DNA from: Rhizobiaceae bacterium
GTDB lineage: Bacteria > Pseudomonadota > Alphaproteobacteria > Rhizobiales > Rhizobiaceae
Direction: 5' to 3'
NCBI GenBank assembly: GCA_014380965.1
Contig: JACMIV010000383.1
Coordinates: 1-5,803 of the forward strand
Length of the DNA stretch: 5,803 nucleotides
Position numbers and translations under genes: made by a program. The notes under the pieces were generated by a model. The model was given only the letters and a program-made list of their open reading frames with translations, was not told the DNA's origin and searched no databases. Positions 5,564 through 5,803 of the stretch are shown here, piece by piece (the stretch's first letter is position 1; each line of letters starts with the position of its first letter).

Positions 5564-5803
5564 GTTCCCGCCAAAACGAAGGCAGCCAGTACCCGTTGAG
5601 CGGCGTCGTCTCGGGATGCCGAATGAAGTCCCAGCGCGCCAGCCACTGCTCGCCGATCTGGAACAGCGGCACGACGTATTGGCCGGAGATCAGGATGCGG
5701 TCGTAGGCTCTGGCGGCGGCGACGAAGTCCTCGCGGGTGCGGGCGTTGGTCATGGCGTCGATCATGGCGTCGATCGCGGGATCGGCGGTGCCGGCGTAGT
5801 TGA
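5550..5803 (-). CDS. ABC transporter substrate-binding protein, family 5 (C-terminal fragment, cut by right edge)
   Basis: The last 83 complete codons of a minus-strand gene are visible, from NYAGTADPAIDAMIDAM to the TAA stop at 5550-5552. The pattern ADPAIDAMIDAM, then TREDFVAAARAYDRILISGQYVVPLF, then ARWDFIRHPETTPLNGYWLPSFWRE is typical of the C-terminal lobe of periplasmic peptide- or oligopeptide-type binding proteins (SBP_bac_5, YejA-like). Such proteins deliver small peptides or related solutes to an ABC permease in the inner membrane. The frame stays open beyond the internal Met at 5765 to the window edge, so that Met is not the start. The signal peptide and most of the protein lie outside, so neither substrate nor exact subfamily can be given. 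The gene converges on hicAB. Confidence 0.8.
   Translation of the reverse strand, partial: NYAGTADPAIDAMIDAMTNARTREDFVAAARAYDRILISGQYVVPLFQIGEQWLARWDFIRHPETTPLNGYWLPSFWREPAAK
5751..5774. repeat. perfect 12-bp tandem duplication inside the binding-protein gene
   Basis: CATGGCGTCGAT occurs twice back to back at 5751-5762 and 5763-5774. On the minus strand it encodes IDAM-IDAM in frame. Related proteins often have an IDxxIDAM-like helix here, so the amino acid repeat may be native to the family, but exact identity at every base suggests a recent duplication or conversion. Confidence 0.6.

Overview
The window looks like chromosomal DNA of a high-GC alphaproteobacterium, probably of the order Hyphomicrobiales (Rhizobiales). 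The evidence is the divergent recG / sdhE-mfd arrangement, the wording of the SdhE and Mfd proteins (for example the NVAQASRLV stretch in Mfd), GTG start use and the strong GC bias. I cannot name a genus. Most of the window is ordinary core genome.

Layout from left to right: the N-terminal 260 codons of recG (minus strand, running off the left edge); a 276-bp divergent intergenic region with several small inverted repeats, one resembling a dispersed REP-type element; sdhE, the FAD assembly factor of succinate dehydrogenase; mfd, the full-length transcription-repair coupling factor, which overlaps sdhE by 4 bp; an AT-rich 75-bp gap with two tandem palindromes; hicA and hicB, a toxin-antitoxin pair overlapping by 4 bp; and the last 83 codons of a family-5 (peptide-type) ABC transporter substrate-binding protein on the minus strand, running off the right edge.

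The genes form three functional groups. RecG and Mfd are related superfamily 2 DNA translocases that handle stalled forks and stalled RNA polymerase. SdhE, although probably co-transcribed with mfd, acts in respiratory complex II maturation. HicA and HicB form a self-contained module, apparently placed between mfd and the transporter gene, with its own promoter/operator region and a HicA variant that has Arg where the best-studied HicA toxins have their catalytic His.

I found no convincing undescribed multi-gene system. The best leads are the tandem-palindrome operator in front of hicAB, the variant HicA active site, and the repeat-rich recG-sdhE intergenic region.
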